This document shows, piece after piece, positions 8,901 through 17,305 of a stretch of DNA of 59,054 nucleotides. Source of the stretch: Butyrivibrio sp. Lineage in GTDB: Bacteria > Bacillota > Clostridia > Lachnospirales > Lachnospiraceae. The notes under the pieces are model-generated. The model made no database searches and was not told the origin of the DNA. It worked only from the letters and a program-made list of their open reading frames with translations. The stretch spans positions 1-59,054 of the forward strand of contig NZ_SVFW01000025.1 of the NCBI RefSeq assembly GCF_015056685.1, in the 5' to 3' direction. The position numbers were made by a program, and so were the translations under genes. Every line of letters starts with the position of its first letter. The stretch's first letter is position 1.

Positions 8901-11900
8901 TTCTCAAACATTGCTCCTTATCACTACACATATTACATCTGTGTTGAGAAGGCTAATTCACAAGGCACAACAGCAAGAAATACACCGGCATCGCAGTACG
9001 ACACAGCAAATCCTATCGTTTACAACGGTGTTGAGTATGAGCTTTTGGAAAAGGTTCCTTCGAAATCCAATTCAGGTTTCGGTGGTCAGAAAGCTCCTGC
9101 ATATACAGGATTTACGGCCCTTAGAGGAGACGATGATAAGTTTATATATACACAGATATATGACAGAACCAACACCAGAGAGCGCGGACTTGCATTCTAC
9201 TACAAGAGAAATTCTGCAAGCATCAACTACATGGATGGTGCTTATAAAGACGGTGATGGACACGTTGTTGACGGAATAGCTGTTGGAGCACAGATAAAAG
9301 AGATTTCAAATATAGCATTTGGAACAGATCTTTCATCTTACAACAAGGGCGGAGCAAATTATTACGATCCGTCAAAAGACAGCTCTTTTACCACATATGA
9401 TGGATTCATCTTCTCAGGATGGTATAAGGATAAAGATTGTACAGATTCATATACATTCACAACACTTGGCAACGATTCGATAACAGTATATGCAAAGTGG
9501 ACACTGAAACAGTACAGAGTATTCCTTCATCCAAATGCCTACGAAGATGATGGAACTACTTTAAAAGCAGGTTACGCAATAGGTAATCAGAGCACTTCCT
9601 TCAGAGTAGACTATGGCGAGAAGGTAACACCTACAAGTCCAAAGAGTGATGATTATGAGTTTGTAGGATGGTATAGAGATCCTGAGTTTAAGACTGCATT
9701 TAGCACAGAAGCAACAGCACTTAATGACACTACAGTGACAGCAGCTTATAACAAGACAGAGTCTACTGAAAGAAACCAGTACGGCGACGTTACAGAAGAT
9801 AGAAATTCTGACACAGCAAGACCTTGGATAGAGAGAAAGCTTGACCTTTATGCTAAGTGGAGAAGCACACTTGCAGGAGCAAACGGAATAGGCGTCGAGT
9901 ATATTATCGATGACGACCTTACAGCAGTAACTGATTCCAAGATCTATGCAGACAATTCCGCAGCAGTAGCAAAGAACTGTCCTGATGATAAGGTTCCTGA
10001 AGGAATGAAGTTCGCTCACTGGGTAGTTCAGAAGTGGAACGGTCAGGAATATGTTGACTCAGCTATAACTGTAGGAGCTGAAAAGAGCTACACAGTTTAT
10101 AAGAGCTATGCGAAGCAGACAGAAGATGAAGGCAGCACACCGGATAATCCTAAGTATACATACACAGTAAGACTTAAAGCTGTATTCAAGGAAAACAAGG
10201 ATGATAACGTAATCCTTACCAAGATCGTTTATAACGGTAATGGCGGAACAACATCACTTGTATCAAGCGAAGCAGACAACCTGGTAGTTTCTGATGATTC
10301 TAAAACAGCTACATATTCAAAGCTTCAGATAAATGCAGCGCTTGATATAACAGATCAGAGTTTCACAAGACCGGGATATGAATTCCTCGGATGGGCAAAC
10401 GAAAATCCTGGCGCTGAAACACCAGACTATAAAGTTGGCGATAAGGTTGGTGTAGATGAACTTGATCCCACAAGCAATACACTGTATGCAGTATGGAAAC
10501 TTGCACCAATCGATGTAACAGTAACTATTAAGGGCCATCAGGGATCAGATGTATACGATGGAGAATCACATACTACTACAGGATATGACGTAAAATTTAG
10601 CGATAGCAGATATTCAGAAGACTATATAGAATTTACCGGTGAAGCTAAAGCTACAAGAACTGATCTAGGAAAGACTGATATGGGGCTTACATTATCTCAG
10701 TTCAGCAACACAAACGATGGCTTCAATGTAACATTTGTAATTGAGGATGGCTATCAGGAGATTACTCCGGTAACAGATAAGATTACAGTTAAAATCACCG
10801 GTAACAACGACTCTTTTGACTACGATGGAGAATCACACACTGTAACCGGATACGATGTGACAAGTATCAGTAATCCTCTTTACACAGAAAACGACTTCTC
10901 GTTCAGTGGCGGCGCAACAGCAACAAGGATCATAGCCGGAACAACCGACATGGGACTTGTAAAGACACAGTTTGCAAACACAAATCCTAAGTTCACAAAT
11001 GTAGAGTTTGAGGTAGTTGATGGCTATGTTGAGATCAAGCCTATAAGCGTAACAGTTACAATTGAAGGCCACAAGGATTCTAAGGTTTACGATGGCAAAG
11101 CACACACAGTAACAGGATATGATAAGGAAATCAGCAATCCTCTTTACACAGCAAATGACTTTACATTTAGCGGCTCGGCAACAGCGACAAGAACTGAAGT
11201 TGGAACGACTTATATGAAACTTTCAGCAGGTCAGTTCACTAACACAAATACAAACTTCGATGTAACATTTAAAGTAACTGACGGAGAGATGGAGATCACT
11301 CCTGTAACAGAAAAGGTAACAGTTACAATTACAGGTAACACATTAACAAAGCCTTATAACGGAAGTGAACAGGAGGTAACAGGATACACATTTGCAAGTG
11401 ACAACACTCTTTATACACAGGACAGCATAGCATTTACAGGAACTGCCAGGGCAGCCGGAACAGATGCTGATACATACCAGATGGGACTTGCAATAACTCA
11501 GTTCTCAAATACAAATAAAAACTTTACAAATGTAGAATTTGTAGTAAAGGATGGCTGGCTTAAGATCACTCCTATCACTGCAAAAGTTACCATCACAGGT
11601 AATCACGATGCAGTAACCTATGATGGAGCAGAGCATGAAGTAAGAGGATTTGAGAGTATCACATACAGCACTCCACTCTACAAGAAAAGCGACTTTAGAT
11701 TTGACGGAACAGCAGTAGCTAAAAGAACTGAAGCCGGCACAACCAACATGGAACTTAAGCCGGAGATGTTTGTTAACCTGAATACTAAAAACTTTGAAAC
11801 TGTAGAGTTTGAGATCATCGACGGTTATATTACCATCGTTCCTGCTGGAGAGGTTGTAGTAACGATTACAGGTAACCATGACAGCTTCGACTATAACGGA

Positions 11901-13616
11901 ACTGAGCATGAAGTATCCGGTTATACATTTACATCAAGCGATCCTCTCTACACAGAAAAAGACTTTACATTCGAAGGAAATGACAGTGTAACAAGGATTG
12001 ATGCCGGAACTGATTACATGGGACTTACAGAAGAAGATTTCACTAACATAAGTGAGAACTTTGAGAAAGTAACCTTTGTAGTAACAGACGGATATATTAC
12101 TATCAATCCAATAGCAGTAACAGTAACGATCACAGGAAATAACAATACTTACGTATATAACGGAAGTGCACAGACTGTAGAAGGATATGAAGCAGAAGCT
12201 GATAGCGAGCTTTACAGTGTAGATAGTGTGATCTACAACGGAAATGCCATAGCTCAGCGCACAGACGTTGGTACAACTCCAATGAACCTGGATGCCGGAT
12301 TATTCGAAAACACAGCTACTAACTTCAATGATGTTACATTCGTAATTGAAAAAGACGGATTCGTTACAATAACTCCTCTGGAAGTAGTAATTACTGTAAC
12401 AGGTAATACCAAGGAAGAGACCTACGACGGAAAAGAGAAGGAAGTAACAGGATACACAGCTAAGGCTAATAGCGATCTGTACCAGCTTTCAAAGGTTAAT
12501 ATGACAGGCCAGGCACTTGCAAAAGGAACACTTGTTGGAACATACAACATGGGACTTAAGGCAGAGCAGTTCACAAATACTGATGAAAACTTCAATGCAA
12601 CCTTTGAAATAGTTGATGGTTATCTGACAATCAAAGGCAGAGGTGAAGGCGAGAAATTCCTTGTAACTCTCATTACTGATGATGTTGAAAGACCATACAC
12701 AGGCCAGGTTTACAGCGGATTTGGATATCACGCAGAAGGTGGAAAGAACGTAAATGCAGCGGCAGCAGCTGTTAACAGAGTAGTAGATTTCATAAGCGGA
12801 ATTATTACACCAATATCAGCAGGAGCAGCAGATGGAACTTCTTCAGATCCTGATATCACGATCGACGGAGTGACCTACAAAGTAACCGGACTTTCTGTAA
12901 AGGTAGCAGAAAGAGATGCAGGCAAGTATCCACTTACAATCAGCGGCGACATGGTAATTCTTGATGAAGCCGGAAATGATGTAACAGATCAGTTTGCAGA
13001 AGCTACTAAGAAGGAAGGAACTCTTACGATAACTCCAATGCCTATCACAGTAACATCAGGAAGTTCAAGCAAGACTTACGATGGAACGGCTCTTACTAAC
13101 AGTGAGATCACAACAGACAGGCCATGGGGCGAAGGCGACGCAGTTGGATACAATATTACAGGAAGACAGATAGAGGTTGGCGAAAGCGATAATACATTCG
13201 ATGTTATCGGAGCAGGTAATACAAACCTTGAAAAGAACTATGTAGTAACTAAGGCTTACGGAAAACTTACAGTAAGTGATGCTGTAGTTCCTCCAACACC
13301 AACACCAACACCTACACCTACCCCAACTCCAACACCAACACCGGATCCAACACCTACACCTATTGATGACACACCTACTCCAACAGCACCAGCACCTGCA
13401 CCAGTAGCACCTGCACCGGCACCATTACTTACAGGAACACCTGATCCTGCAGTACTTGGAGCACAGAGAGCAGCCAATCAGGCAGCAGTTCTCGGAGCAA
13501 GAAGAGCTAAGACAGAAGATTCTACAAACGATGCAGCAAGGCTCTTTGCAATAATCATTGCGGCAGCAGTGGCTATAACACTTATGGCTACCAAGAGACG
13601 CAAAGAAGAGGAATAA
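6000..13616 (+). CDS. Giant repeat-containing cell-surface protein (adhesin-like)
   Basis: The start at 6000 is preferred over in-frame ATGs at 5982 and 5994 because GGGAGG at 5986-5991 is optimally spaced for it; the product is 2538 residues. In order: a signal peptide (MLRKWNRFLAILLALALV...), about 130 acidic Glu/Asp/Ser-rich residues, InlB/Listeria-Bacteroides type beta repeats (GWKDSDGN, FIGWY, LYAKW blocks) to about residue 1500, then at least eight tandem ~85-residue units of the pattern VTVTITGN...YDGxxHxVTGY...F...TNxxFxxVxFxVxDGYxxITP, resembling YDG/MBG-type Ig-like stalk domains, with two more divergent copies. The C-terminus has a Pro-Thr spacer, two copies of AVLGAxRA, a hydrophobic helix and KRRKEEE. 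It is secreted and probably wall- or membrane-anchored, with a role in attachment by inference only. A terminator follows at 13662. Confidence 0.85.
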   Translation: MLRKWNRFLAILLALALVTTTFNSDFASARVYAEGEETEESVEEQEESSGEDDSEDEGSEEDNSEEESHEDGDEGSGDDEQGEEQNEEPETPDPIAENEEVAEATAEIAIEEPKEEPKEEPKEEKKEEVPAATETTAAATESSSLLEPIPEEAAVAASSLASVEEEEEEKEENLVTVKYYVTEGGSISRDEETVDLNDEEAKFEGSTATADSEEYEFKGWKDSDGNIVTTDNTIVPEDIEEDTSFTAVFEKAEKIEEKIVVITYEAGEGGKVSPEKEEININAEEIIIKGSTATADEGYEFVEWKDSEDNFVTDTATFAPSDVKENKTFKAVFKEKKIPMPEKNFSGSASGVTISVYAPEGAFPEGTQMRVTEVHDEDILDAVKEAADSSVDNENQKAVAFDISFIYEDEEIEPKAPITVKMYSSIIDEEKNTQVVHVDNEGNTEVIGDAEISGTSAEFTSDAFSVYAIVITDPETLVTPRRTYKFQDADGTPYLFPNAVGEEVDNQIIKDGDSLVEVESPYHPEREFIGWYIYENNGYGEKIEFGQPIDLSALTADDEVILRAKYNNHYIVTFLDENRAVIASEEVTNEEGTFTINTPYEPKNPETSAFLGWKLDNPEQQSKIEVIDIEGTLGEYYTNGMKVKITDNITFKVYNPEGHWLIFHENAKGAQYTPSVFIESDKISVEPTAPKRLGYTHDGWYTEAPLVEGEDPTGEKFVFGSTIDKTVNLYAKWKPNDTAKYTVIIWKYDLDGNKEYAESVTVENGVVGRPVSGIEIDEGDCSITINGEKYGGPSDLKHADDDDPNLKYVGFKPVSYDEDVIVNPEGNSIVNVYFDRITYDFEFRIAYYNGKNLWQWMDGSRTQKTGNLKITAGDVPGGQDDDSHIYFTITAKYGQDITEMWPDYSMFSTLESKIDYELVSWILDKNAMAHTAGDNQGGETVKGKITTMDEQLLGNWKSSTGNFVDARFSNIAPYHYTYYICVEKANSQGTTARNTPASQYDTANPIVYNGVEYELLEKVPSKSNSGFGGQKAPAYTGFTALRGDDDKFIYTQIYDRTNTRERGLAFYYKRNSASINYMDGAYKDGDGHVVDGIAVGAQIKEISNIAFGTDLSSYNKGGANYYDPSKDSSFTTYDGFIFSGWYKDKDCTDSYTFTTLGNDSITVYAKWTLKQYRVFLHPNAYEDDGTTLKAGYAIGNQSTSFRVDYGEKVTPTSPKSDDYEFVGWYRDPEFKTAFSTEATALNDTTVTAAYNKTESTERNQYGDVTEDRNSDTARPWIERKLDLYAKWRSTLAGANGIGVEYIIDDDLTAVTDSKIYADNSAAVAKNCPDDKVPEGMKFAHWVVQKWNGQEYVDSAITVGAEKSYTVYKSYAKQTEDEGSTPDNPKYTYTVRLKAVFKENKDDNVILTKIVYNGNGGTTSLVSSEADNLVVSDDSKTATYSKLQINAALDITDQSFTRPGYEFLGWANENPGAETPDYKVGDKVGVDELDPTSNTLYAVWKLAPIDVTVTIKGHQGSDVYDGESHTTTGYDVKFSDSRYSEDYIEFTGEAKATRTDLGKTDMGLTLSQFSNTNDGFNVTFVIEDGYQEITPVTDKITVKITGNNDSFDYDGESHTVTGYDVTSISNPLYTENDFSFSGGATATRIIAGTTDMGLVKTQFANTNPKFTNVEFEVVDGYVEIKPISVTVTIEGHKDSKVYDGKAHTVTGYDKEISNPLYTANDFTFSGSATATRTEVGTTYMKLSAGQFTNTNTNFDVTFKVTDGEMEITPVTEKVTVTITGNTLTKPYNGSEQEVTGYTFASDNTLYTQDSIAFTGTARAAGTDADTYQMGLAITQFSNTNKNFTNVEFVVKDGWLKITPITAKVTITGNHDAVTYDGAEHEVRGFESITYSTPLYKKSDFRFDGTAVAKRTEAGTTNMELKPEMFVNLNTKNFETVEFEIIDGYITIVPAGEVVVTITGNHDSFDYNGTEHEVSGYTFTSSDPLYTEKDFTFEGNDSVTRIDAGTDYMGLTEEDFTNISENFEKVTFVVTDGYITINPIAVTVTITGNNNTYVYNGSAQTVEGYEAEADSELYSVDSVIYNGNAIAQRTDVGTTPMNLDAGLFENTATNFNDVTFVIEKDGFVTITPLEVVITVTGNTKEETYDGKEKEVTGYTAKANSDLYQLSKVNMTGQALAKGTLVGTYNMGLKAEQFTNTDENFNATFEIVDGYLTIKGRGEGEKFLVTLITDDVERPYTGQVYSGFGYHAEGGKNVNAAAAAVNRVVDFISGIITPISAGAADGTSSDPDITIDGVTYKVTGLSVKVAERDAGKYPLTISGDMVILDEAGNDVTDQFAEATKKEGTLTITPMPITVTSGSSSKTYDGTALTNSEITTDRPWGEGDAVGYNITGRQIEVGESDNTFDVIGAGNTNLEKNYVVTKAYGKLTVSDAVVPPTPTPTPTPTPTPTPTPDPTPTPIDDTPTPTAPAPAPVAPAPAPLLTGTPDPAVLGAQRAANQAAVLGARRAKTEDSTNDAARLFAIIIAAAVAITLMATKRRKEEE
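10506..12640 (+). repeat. Tandem coding repeats of ~255-270 bp in the giant surface protein
   Basis: At least eight units begin with codons for VTVTI-x-G and carry Y-D/N-G, TGY, a Thr-Arg or Gly-Thr segment, MGL, FxNTN and DGYxxITP at fixed places. They are diverged at protein level and not near-identical in DNA, which suggests old duplication. A divergent ninth copy starts near 12655 and a tenth near 13040. Confidence 0.85.
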
Positions 13617-13661
13617 CAGAAATTGATACTGAGGAAGTGCATATTTATAACTAAATAAGTG

Positions 13662-13700
13662 AAAGAGCTATCGGCCAAAATGCTTGTCGGTAGCTCTTTT
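13662..13700 (+). terminator. Rho-independent terminator of the giant surface protein
   Basis: AAAGAGCTATCG / CGGTAGCTCTTT (one G-T pair), T tail. Confidence 0.88.
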
Positions 13701-13833
13701 CACGTAAAGATTTGTCAGAAAATATATTTAATAATGAATATATATTTACTTAATAGTATGTTTATAATTATAGGTTATACTTAAATGGAATGACGATACA
13801 ACGTATTTTAATACATTTATCAGGAGGTTATCC

Positions 13834-15882
13834 ATGGGTGCAAAATCAGAAAATAAGACCACATCTTCGCCAAAGGCTATAAGCACTAAACTTTCAGTTC
13901 TGTTTGTGGCAATGCTTGTTGTTACAATTCTTGTGTCTGAGGCTATTACATTTTCTCTTGGCTATTCCATGATCAAGAAACTGATTTACAGTTCACTTCA
14001 GAATGAAGTATCAGTAGATGCCAGTAGCATTAATAGAGAGCTTAATTCGACATTCTACTATTTAAATGGCGTTGCCGATTCTATTGAGCAGAACGAATTT
14101 GCTACAAATGAGGATCTTATGCAGTATCTTACAGGAACGGTTGGAAGATATGACCTGATCCCAACAGGAGCATACGTAATGCTTAATGACAAGACATTTC
14201 TCTATGCGGCTGATCCAACCTATAAGATTGAAGATTGTACCGATAATGTTATGTATAAGGCGGCTATGCAGTATACTAACAGCTGGTTTTACTATTATGA
14301 TGTACCTTACTTTGACAAGGTTACAGGTGCACTTTGCGCATCTGTAATAAGGCATGTTCATCTTAAGGATGGGCGCGAAGGAGCTTTTGCGGCTGATCTG
14401 TTCTTGTCTTTTGCCCAGGAATCACTCAATAACGTCAAGATCTATGATACGGGCGGAGCTATGATGGTCACCAGCCAGGGATTGATCCTTACATATAGGG
14501 ATAATCCTGAAGTTTGTGGAACTCTTATCGCCGATAATGCTGATAATAAGTTCCTGACTGCGATTGGAAAATATGTAGCTGAGGAATCAGGAAAAGAAGC
14601 TCATGAAGTTGTAAGTACTAAGATTGGCGGAGAAAAATATTATCTTGTAAGTGCCGATGTAAGTGGTACAGACTGGTATGTAATTCTTTATGCTAAGCAA
14701 AGCGAAGTTTTGGCAACACTATTCAAACTTGTTATTATCCTGATACTTGTTGCAGTAATAGCGGTTGTAGCAGTAATCGTTATAATGAACATTGTTCTCA
14801 GGAAACTTATTAAGAATCCTGTTACAAGTCTTACTGATAATATTGAGAAAATTTCGGGCGGTGATTTTACAGTCAGCATATCATCAAATGGTGATGATGA
14901 AATCGCATATATGAACAATGCGATGGGCGACTTTGTAAATGGTATGAGGTCATCTCTTAGTGAGATCATGGATGTATCCGGAAGACTTATGGGAGATGCC
15001 CAGACTTCTAAGAGTACTGCTGAAGATCTTGAAGATGCAGCTAATGAGCAGTCTTCGAGCATGTCACAGGTTCGTGAGAATATCGACAATATGGCAAAGG
15101 CTGTCAATGAAGTTGCTGAGAATGCTACCGTTCTTGCACAGACAGTTGCAAATGTAACTGAGCAGGAGCAGCAGATTGAAGAGACTATGAATGAACTTGT
15201 TTCAAAGGCAGATTCCGGTCAGCATGAGATGGCGAGCGTTGCAAATGGAATGAATGACATAGTTGAGTCCATGAAAGATATGGCTGATGCGGTTTCAAGC
15301 GTAGATGAAGCTGCTGATAAGATCAATCAGATTGTGGATCTTATCAATTCTATTTCTTCACAGACAAACCTTCTGTCACTTAATGCCAGCATTGAGGCTG
15401 CAAGAGCAGGAGAAGCAGGAAAAGGCTTTGCAGTAGTTGCCCAGGAAATTGGTCAGCTTGCACAGAACTCTGCAGATGCTACCAAGCAGATCGCGGATAT
15501 TATTAAAGATATGTCTGGAAGAGTTCAGCAGCTTTCTGAGAAATCAGAGACCAATACACAGCTTATCAATAACAGTGCAGAATCAGTAAATACAGCTGCA
15601 ACTACATTTAAGGAGATCACTCAGCAGTTGTCGGATGCCAACGTTACACTTTCTGCAATGGCAGAACATATGGAGAAGGTTAACGATGTTGCAACCAATA
15701 TGGCTTCCGTATCTGAGGAGCAGTCAGCATCTACTCAGGAAATCGCTGAGAATGTTGAAAAAGTAACAGAGGCTGCCAAGGGAGTAGCTACATCTTCAGA
15801 GCTTGTTGCAAGTGCAGCATCGTCAGTTTCTGAGGCTGTTGATACGATCAATGGAAATCTTGAGAGATTTACAATCCAATAA
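13834..15882 (+). CDS. Methyl-accepting chemotaxis protein with extracellular Cache-type sensor
   Basis: A 682-residue chemoreceptor. TM1 spans about 22-42, an extracellular region of about 240 residues (dCache-like, YDLIPTGAYVMLNDKTFLYAADP) follows, TM2 is near 296-320, then a HAMP linker (NPVTSLTDNIEKISGGDFTV) and the long cytoplasmic coiled coil with the conserved tip ISSQTNLLSLNASIEAARAG, which contacts CheA and CheW. It senses an unknown ligand and feeds the flagellar signalling pathway. CAGGAGG precedes the start. It stands alone between two terminators; a CheX-like and CheY-like pair lies about 10 kb downstream. Confidence 0.95.
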   Translation: MGAKSENKTTSSPKAISTKLSVLFVAMLVVTILVSEAITFSLGYSMIKKLIYSSLQNEVSVDASSINRELNSTFYYLNGVADSIEQNEFATNEDLMQYLTGTVGRYDLIPTGAYVMLNDKTFLYAADPTYKIEDCTDNVMYKAAMQYTNSWFYYYDVPYFDKVTGALCASVIRHVHLKDGREGAFAADLFLSFAQESLNNVKIYDTGGAMMVTSQGLILTYRDNPEVCGTLIADNADNKFLTAIGKYVAEESGKEAHEVVSTKIGGEKYYLVSADVSGTDWYVILYAKQSEVLATLFKLVIILILVAVIAVVAVIVIMNIVLRKLIKNPVTSLTDNIEKISGGDFTVSISSNGDDEIAYMNNAMGDFVNGMRSSLSEIMDVSGRLMGDAQTSKSTAEDLEDAANEQSSSMSQVRENIDNMAKAVNEVAENATVLAQTVANVTEQEQQIEETMNELVSKADSGQHEMASVANGMNDIVESMKDMADAVSSVDEAADKINQIVDLINSISSQTNLLSLNASIEAARAGEAGKGFAVVAQEIGQLAQNSADATKQIADIIKDMSGRVQQLSEKSETNTQLINNSAESVNTAATTFKEITQQLSDANVTLSAMAEHMEKVNDVATNMASVSEEQSASTQEIAENVEKVTEAAKGVATSSELVASAASSVSEAVDTINGNLERFTIQ

Positions 15883-15903
15883 AAATAAAAATAATTGACT
15901 TTG

Positions 15904-15941
15904 AAAATGCTTTGAGGGCAGTGTTCCTCAAAGCATTTTTT
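15904..15941 (+). terminator. Rho-independent terminator of the chemoreceptor
   Basis: AAAATGCTTTGAGG / CCTCAAAGCATTTT, perfect 14-bp stem, then T residues. Confidence 0.94.
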
Positions 15942-16039
15942 GTCTTATTTTTACAATAATGATAGTTTATTTGACTTGGAGCAAAAAAGCTTATAGAGTT
16001 AAATTGAGGTAATTTATTTTATCAGGGGGTTTTTATTCT

Positions 16040-16501
16040 ATGAGTGAAGCAAAACAGATGCTATTTGCAAGAAATGTGATATGTATTTGCATTGAAAAAA
16101 AGGAAAGCGGAGATTATATTGGTTTATTGTGGCACCAATATTCTGATGATCCCATTGAGTTTAACGGAGTTAGCGACATGCTGATGCTCATGGATGATCT
16201 TTATGATGAGTGGGATTTTCCACAGAGGAGCCTTGAGAAAAGAGAATTCAATAAGACCAGGGACTATGAAGAGATGAATGGTGATCCTGACAACCTTGTG
16301 ATCGATAAGGTTCAGGCAGCATCGGGAGTTAAGAATGTCCAGAATAAGAAGGGGAGCCTTGGTACATTTTTCGTTCAGGTTAAATTCAGACAGAACGCTA
16401 CATGGCAGGGAACTGTGATCCATGCAGAGTCCAACAAGAAGTTTGATTTTACCAGTGCGATGGGACTTGTTGAAATTATTGATAAGTCTATGAGTAATTG
16501 A
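16040..16501 (+). CDS. Two-part protein ending in the uncharacterised QNxTWQG domain
   Basis: A 153-residue soluble protein. The C-terminal 45 residues (FFVQVKFRQNATWQGTVIH ... FTSAMGLVEIIDKS) are paralogous to the 67-residue protein at 5681. The N-terminal part (residues 20-70) has its own conserved-looking block GLLWHQYSDDPIEFNGVSDMLM followed by MDDLYDEWDFPQ, so the protein looks like a fusion of two small modules by a polar linker. I do not recognise a function; no transmembrane segment, signal peptide or catalytic motif is seen. Its ribosome site is CAGGGGG. It lies 10 bases before the alpha/beta hydrolase gene, probably in one transcript. Confidence 0.75.
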   Translation: MSEAKQMLFARNVICICIEKKESGDYIGLLWHQYSDDPIEFNGVSDMLMLMDDLYDEWDFPQRSLEKREFNKTRDYEEMNGDPDNLVIDKVQAASGVKNVQNKKGSLGTFFVQVKFRQNATWQGTVIHAESNKKFDFTSAMGLVEIIDKSMSN

Positions 16502-16511
16502 AGGGTTAGGA

Positions 16512-17279
16512 ATGAAAAAAAGATTTAAGAAAATTGCGAAATGGGTCGCATTAGCTATTATTGCTGTGATAATCGTCGCAGCGATAGGCTTCAAGATTTA
16601 TACCCAGGGTTATTATAAAGCTGATATGGAAACCATAACTGCTATTGAGACAAGGCTTGAAGCAAGCGTGAATTCGTACTCGGATGAGAACGGAACTGTA
16701 TTTCTTCCGGAAGCATCTGTGCCCAGGGCAGTCATAGTTTTTTATCCCGGAGGTAAAGTGGAATACAAGGCATATAGCGGCCTTATGTATGAGATAGCAA
16801 GCCGTGGGTATATTTGCATCTTGCCGAGAATGCCGGAGAACCTGGCCTTTTTGAGGATAAATGCTGTTGATAAGATCACTGCCAAATATGCGGCTGATGT
16901 GGATTCGGTCAAAAATCTTGACTGGTACATTGCAGGGCATTCATTAGGCGGAGTTGCAGCATCTTTGTATCTTGAAGATAAAACAGATGAGTATGCTGGT
17001 ATTATCCTTTGCGCGTCATATCCCAATACGGATTTTTCTGATAAAGATATAAGGCTTTTGTCCATTTACGGGGCAGAGGACAAAGTTTTAAAGGCTGATG
17101 CTTACGAGAACAGTAAGGCATATTGGCCGAAAGATTCTGAAGAATATATCATTGAAGGTGGAATTCATTCATATTTTGGATGCTATGGGATTCAGAACGG
17201 GGACGGAACTCCCAAGATATCTAACACAGAGCAGATTGCTGAAACAGCGGATATGATTGCTGCCTGGATAGACGACTAA
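16512..17279 (+). CDS. Membrane-anchored alpha/beta hydrolase
   Basis: A 255-residue protein with one N-terminal hydrophobic helix (about 10-29) after Lys/Arg, so it is anchored with the catalytic domain probably outside. The domain matches the Abhydrolase_5 type: a strand with IVFYPGG, the nucleophile elbow GHSLGG (Ser about 143), an acid in YGAEDKVL and the catalytic His in GGIHSYFG. An esterase or lipase-like role is expected; with GH28 directly downstream, removal of ester groups from pectin fragments is possible but unproven. It follows the QNxTWQG gene by 10 bases and precedes GH28 by 26 bases. Confidence 0.85.
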   Translation: MKKRFKKIAKWVALAIIAVIIVAAIGFKIYTQGYYKADMETITAIETRLEASVNSYSDENGTVFLPEASVPRAVIVFYPGGKVEYKAYSGLMYEIASRGYICILPRMPENLAFLRINAVDKITAKYAADVDSVKNLDWYIAGHSLGGVAASLYLEDKTDEYAGIILCASYPNTDFSDKDIRLLSIYGAEDKVLKADAYENSKAYWPKDSEEYIIEGGIHSYFGCYGIQNGDGTPKISNTEQIAETADMIAAWIDD

Positions 17280-17305
17280 AAATAAGATTATATTAGGAGA
17301 AGGGT

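Noticed and set aside
13256..13477. Minus-strand Gly/Val-rich ORF
   Set aside because: It is a shadow of the Pro-Thr spacer codons of the giant surface protein, as are the many Cys-rich minus-strand frames between 9500 and 12750.
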